Source of the DNA: Amyelois transitella
Taxonomy: Eukaryota; Arthropoda; Insecta; Lepidoptera; Pyralidae
Direction of reading: 5' to 3'
DNA length: 64,000 bases
Assembly: GCF_032362555.1 (NCBI RefSeq)
Contig: NC_083525.1
Span: forward strand, 4,387,501 to 4,451,500
Positions 61,801 to 64,000 of this stretch are shown piece after piece. The number at the start of each line of letters is the position of its first letter. The stretch's first letter is position 1. The notes under the pieces are model-generated. The model searched no databases. It saw only the letters and a list, made by a program, of their open reading frames with translations, and was not told where the DNA came from. Made by a program: the position numbers and the translations under genes.

Positions 61801-63026
61801 TATGTTTGATACATTGATCAAATTGCTACTTTTAATAATGTAAATATAAAATATTATTTTCAAGTAACTAGATATAAATATATTTTATTTTTACCTGTGA
61901 AATAGTAGGGCAAGGCACGGCTAGGATATTTCAGACGATATGAAGAGATCTAATTGATATCAAAACATTATTAGAAACATGTCCAAATTTTTAAAAGTGT
62001 ACATAAAATAAAAAATAATAATACTTTTAATTAAAATGTTACCGTGGCAAAATTAAAAAGGGATATTTAAAAAAAACTGGTAGTTATAAATACAGGTGAG
62101 CATATAAATATTTATACCTACTACTACTTAAATGAAATAGCTTTTTATAACAATTAAAAATATGTTTTTGTCCAAACGTTTACAAACAAATCTTACGATT
62201 TTTATGCGTTTATTTCTATTACACTTAAGATGATGAATACCCGATGAAAGTATTTAATTAGCTTTAGAAATCGTTTCAAAGCAACCATAATGCCTATAAA
62301 ATGTCGTGATTTCCCTCTTTTCCATTATCAGAACTTTATCTGCTAACTATGGGACTACGCTCAGATTATATAATTTGGTAATGTACCTAATATATATTTT
62401 TTTATCCTTGATAATGATTTTAAAGTGTTTTCTTCTTCTATTAATACAATTCAAGAAATTTAATTATGACATTCGAAACACGTACATGTAGGTATCTAAG
62501 TAATTTTATTATATTTTATTTTATTAGTTAACATTTATCAGTATCAATTTACTCTATTTTATTATCGTCCCAGTGTGGGTCGTTTTATGATATTTCATGT
62601 TTTCTATTTAATATTTCTCCTATAAAATTTTCTAATTTTCGTGATTAAACTGTTGATAACCTCATAAAGTTTTTTTTTGATAAATTTTGCATTGAAATAA
62701 TTCAAATAAAGAATAATGAGCCAATTTATTAAAATTTATATAAATCCCAACGCTTTTGTTATTGTTATTTAAAATATCTGATTGTAATATAGTCGAAATG
62801 TTTCAATGACGTTAATAATTTTTGAGACGGTCTCACATAGAAAATTGTAATTCTAGGTCAAATCACTGATCGTCATACACATTTAACAATTAATTGATTT
62901 GATTAATTGAAACGACTACTTATTTAATAATCATGTTTTAGGTAGTAAACGACCTATTGTGAGTACCGTAAGACTGATATTTACATCCACTGGTACAAGT
63001 TATAGAGGCTACTTTTATTTTGATTC

Positions 63027-63971
63027 TTATTTATTCTCAATGAGAGTTTGAACTTGTAATACCAGATCTCTAGCCAAAGATAGCACTGCAGAAGCGTCAT
63101 GACGTTCAGCCATTTCTGAAATAAAACGTTGAAATTTACTTTTATAGGTACCTTTTGATAAACACTATACTCAAATGAAGATATCAATTTTAGGTGGTTT
63201 TTACTTATACAAATTTTAAAAAACCTTAGTCTTTTAGACAAGAAAGGAGTCAAGATAATCAACTCCGAAACCGACAGGCATTATGGATTTATTTTATTTT
63301 TAAGAATAATCTAATTATTATTCTTAGGGTTACGGTTTACCATTTTTATAATCTTTCTCAATATCTCAAAATAAGTAAAGAACCAGATAAAGATTTAAAT
63401 ACATAACATACCGTTAAAGAACTTGATGATATCAGTGAAGTCCATGGTGTTAGCGAGGATGACGTCACGATAGGTCTCGAGCAGGGCGAGTGCTATGAAC
63501 AACACCATGTGTTCGGAAGCCACGTGACGCGCCGCCCAGATCAACTCCCAAGCGGCGAACACCTAGGACAAAGACGTTTGAATAGATATTGTGAACAAGA
63601 AGGCCATGAACTACCTACAAAACCTACTTGTATTGTAAAGATATTATATATTGTAAAGATTGTAGCCTGGAAATGAATAGTTACTACGTTTATATAAAGA
63701 GATACTACTTATGCCCTTGGTGAAATAAAATGTTCAAGTTGTTATTGTATTTAAGAAATAAATAGCTTTAATCAAAAATACATAAAGATCTCTGCGATAA
63801 TTCTAGTTTGGGACTTAACAGTTGTATAATATGTTATCTCTTACGTCTTGGTAAAGCAATTCCCGCTTGAAATCGAGCAGGAACCATCGGTAGCAAAAGT
63901 AGAAGTGTGTGTAGTCGCCGTGAGCGTGCATCAATTCGTACAACTCGCAGTCTAATATCTGTATCAGAGAC
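63027..63971 (-). CDS. SGSM: TBC-domain Rab-GAP, SGSM family, C-terminal exons
   Basis: Small G protein signaling modulator, a TBC-domain regulator of Rab/Rap GTPases on endomembranes. Three exons lie in the window, 5' to 3': 63845-63971, 63412-63562, 63027-63115 (TAA stop); phases fit. The rest lies beyond the right edge. The protein reads [91 protein letters not shown] and ends QTLIENK. These are the last TBC helices and the C-terminus, which in vertebrate SGSM1/2, as I recall them, also end in QTLIENK or similar. The catalytic Arg and Gln fingers are in the part outside the window. SGSM1 versus SGSM2 cannot be decided. Confidence 0.9.
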
Positions 63972-64000
63972 CTGAAACAAATAAGAATGATAAACAAGAA

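Larger units (their letters stand above)
58766..63026. other. PGRP-3 / SGSM convergent spacer
   Basis: About 4.3 kb, very AT-rich beyond 59150. The first 540 bases are PGRP-3 3' UTR up to AATAAA at 59303. Part of the rest is probably the 3' UTR of the SGSM gene. A hairpin lies at 61732-61800. No gene seen. Confidence 0.5.

Overview
The window is a piece of an AT-rich, intron-rich moth or butterfly genome (Lepidoptera; I cannot name the species). The evidence is the small phase-consistent exons with GT/AG borders, the gene families present, and several interspersed repeat families of lepidopteran type. No bacterial, viral or CRISPR structure was seen. All gene models were joined by hand from splice sites and reading phase. 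Every model that can be checked end to end sums to a whole number of codons.

Layout, left to right. (1) 223-2782, plus strand: the 3' end of a GMC-family oxidoreductase (glucose-dehydrogenase-like), cut by the left edge. It ends in an unusual Trp/Gln/Asn-rich tail. (2) 3527-17759, minus strand: a complete 28-exon condensin subunit gene, Cap-G (1,240 aa), convergent with the GMC gene. (3) 17760-21726: spacer with a small TIR transposon and SINE-like repeats. (4) 21727-32819, minus strand: an 11-exon gene for a WH2/coiled-coil actin-bundling protein of the forked/espin type (884 aa as read; an upstream start is possible). (5) 32828-43370: about 10.5 kb of repeat-rich sequence with no gene I can support. 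(6) 43371-58765, plus strand: three tandem peptidoglycan recognition protein (PGRP) genes with identical intron phases. All are secreted, and all keep the residues needed for zinc-amidase activity. (7) 58766-63026: gene-free sequence. (8) 63027-63971, minus strand: the last three exons of a TBC-domain Rab-GAP of the SGSM family, running off the right edge.

The biologically coherent unit is the PGRP cluster: a tandem-duplicated innate-immunity or gut peptidoglycan-scavenging locus. It is still being reshaped. A broken PGRP exon lies inside the second gene, a 1.7-kb TIR transposon carrying a degraded retroelement reading frame sits in the last intron of the first gene, and twin perfect hairpins lie just behind the first gene. 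The other genes (chromosome condensation, actin bundling, Rab regulation) are housekeeping or developmental and are unrelated to the cluster.

Repeats fall into recognisable groups. Family A is about 250 bp and ends in TATG-type microsatellite. Family B is a tRNA-derived SINE; its best copy is at 24790-25112 and explains many short fragments. Family E has an AATAAATCTATTC-type tail. There are also several TIR or MITE relics. I found no wholly new system. The most useful leads are the PGRP exon relic, the composite TIR element, and the self-inverted insertion inside a transposon exon at 18360-18399.
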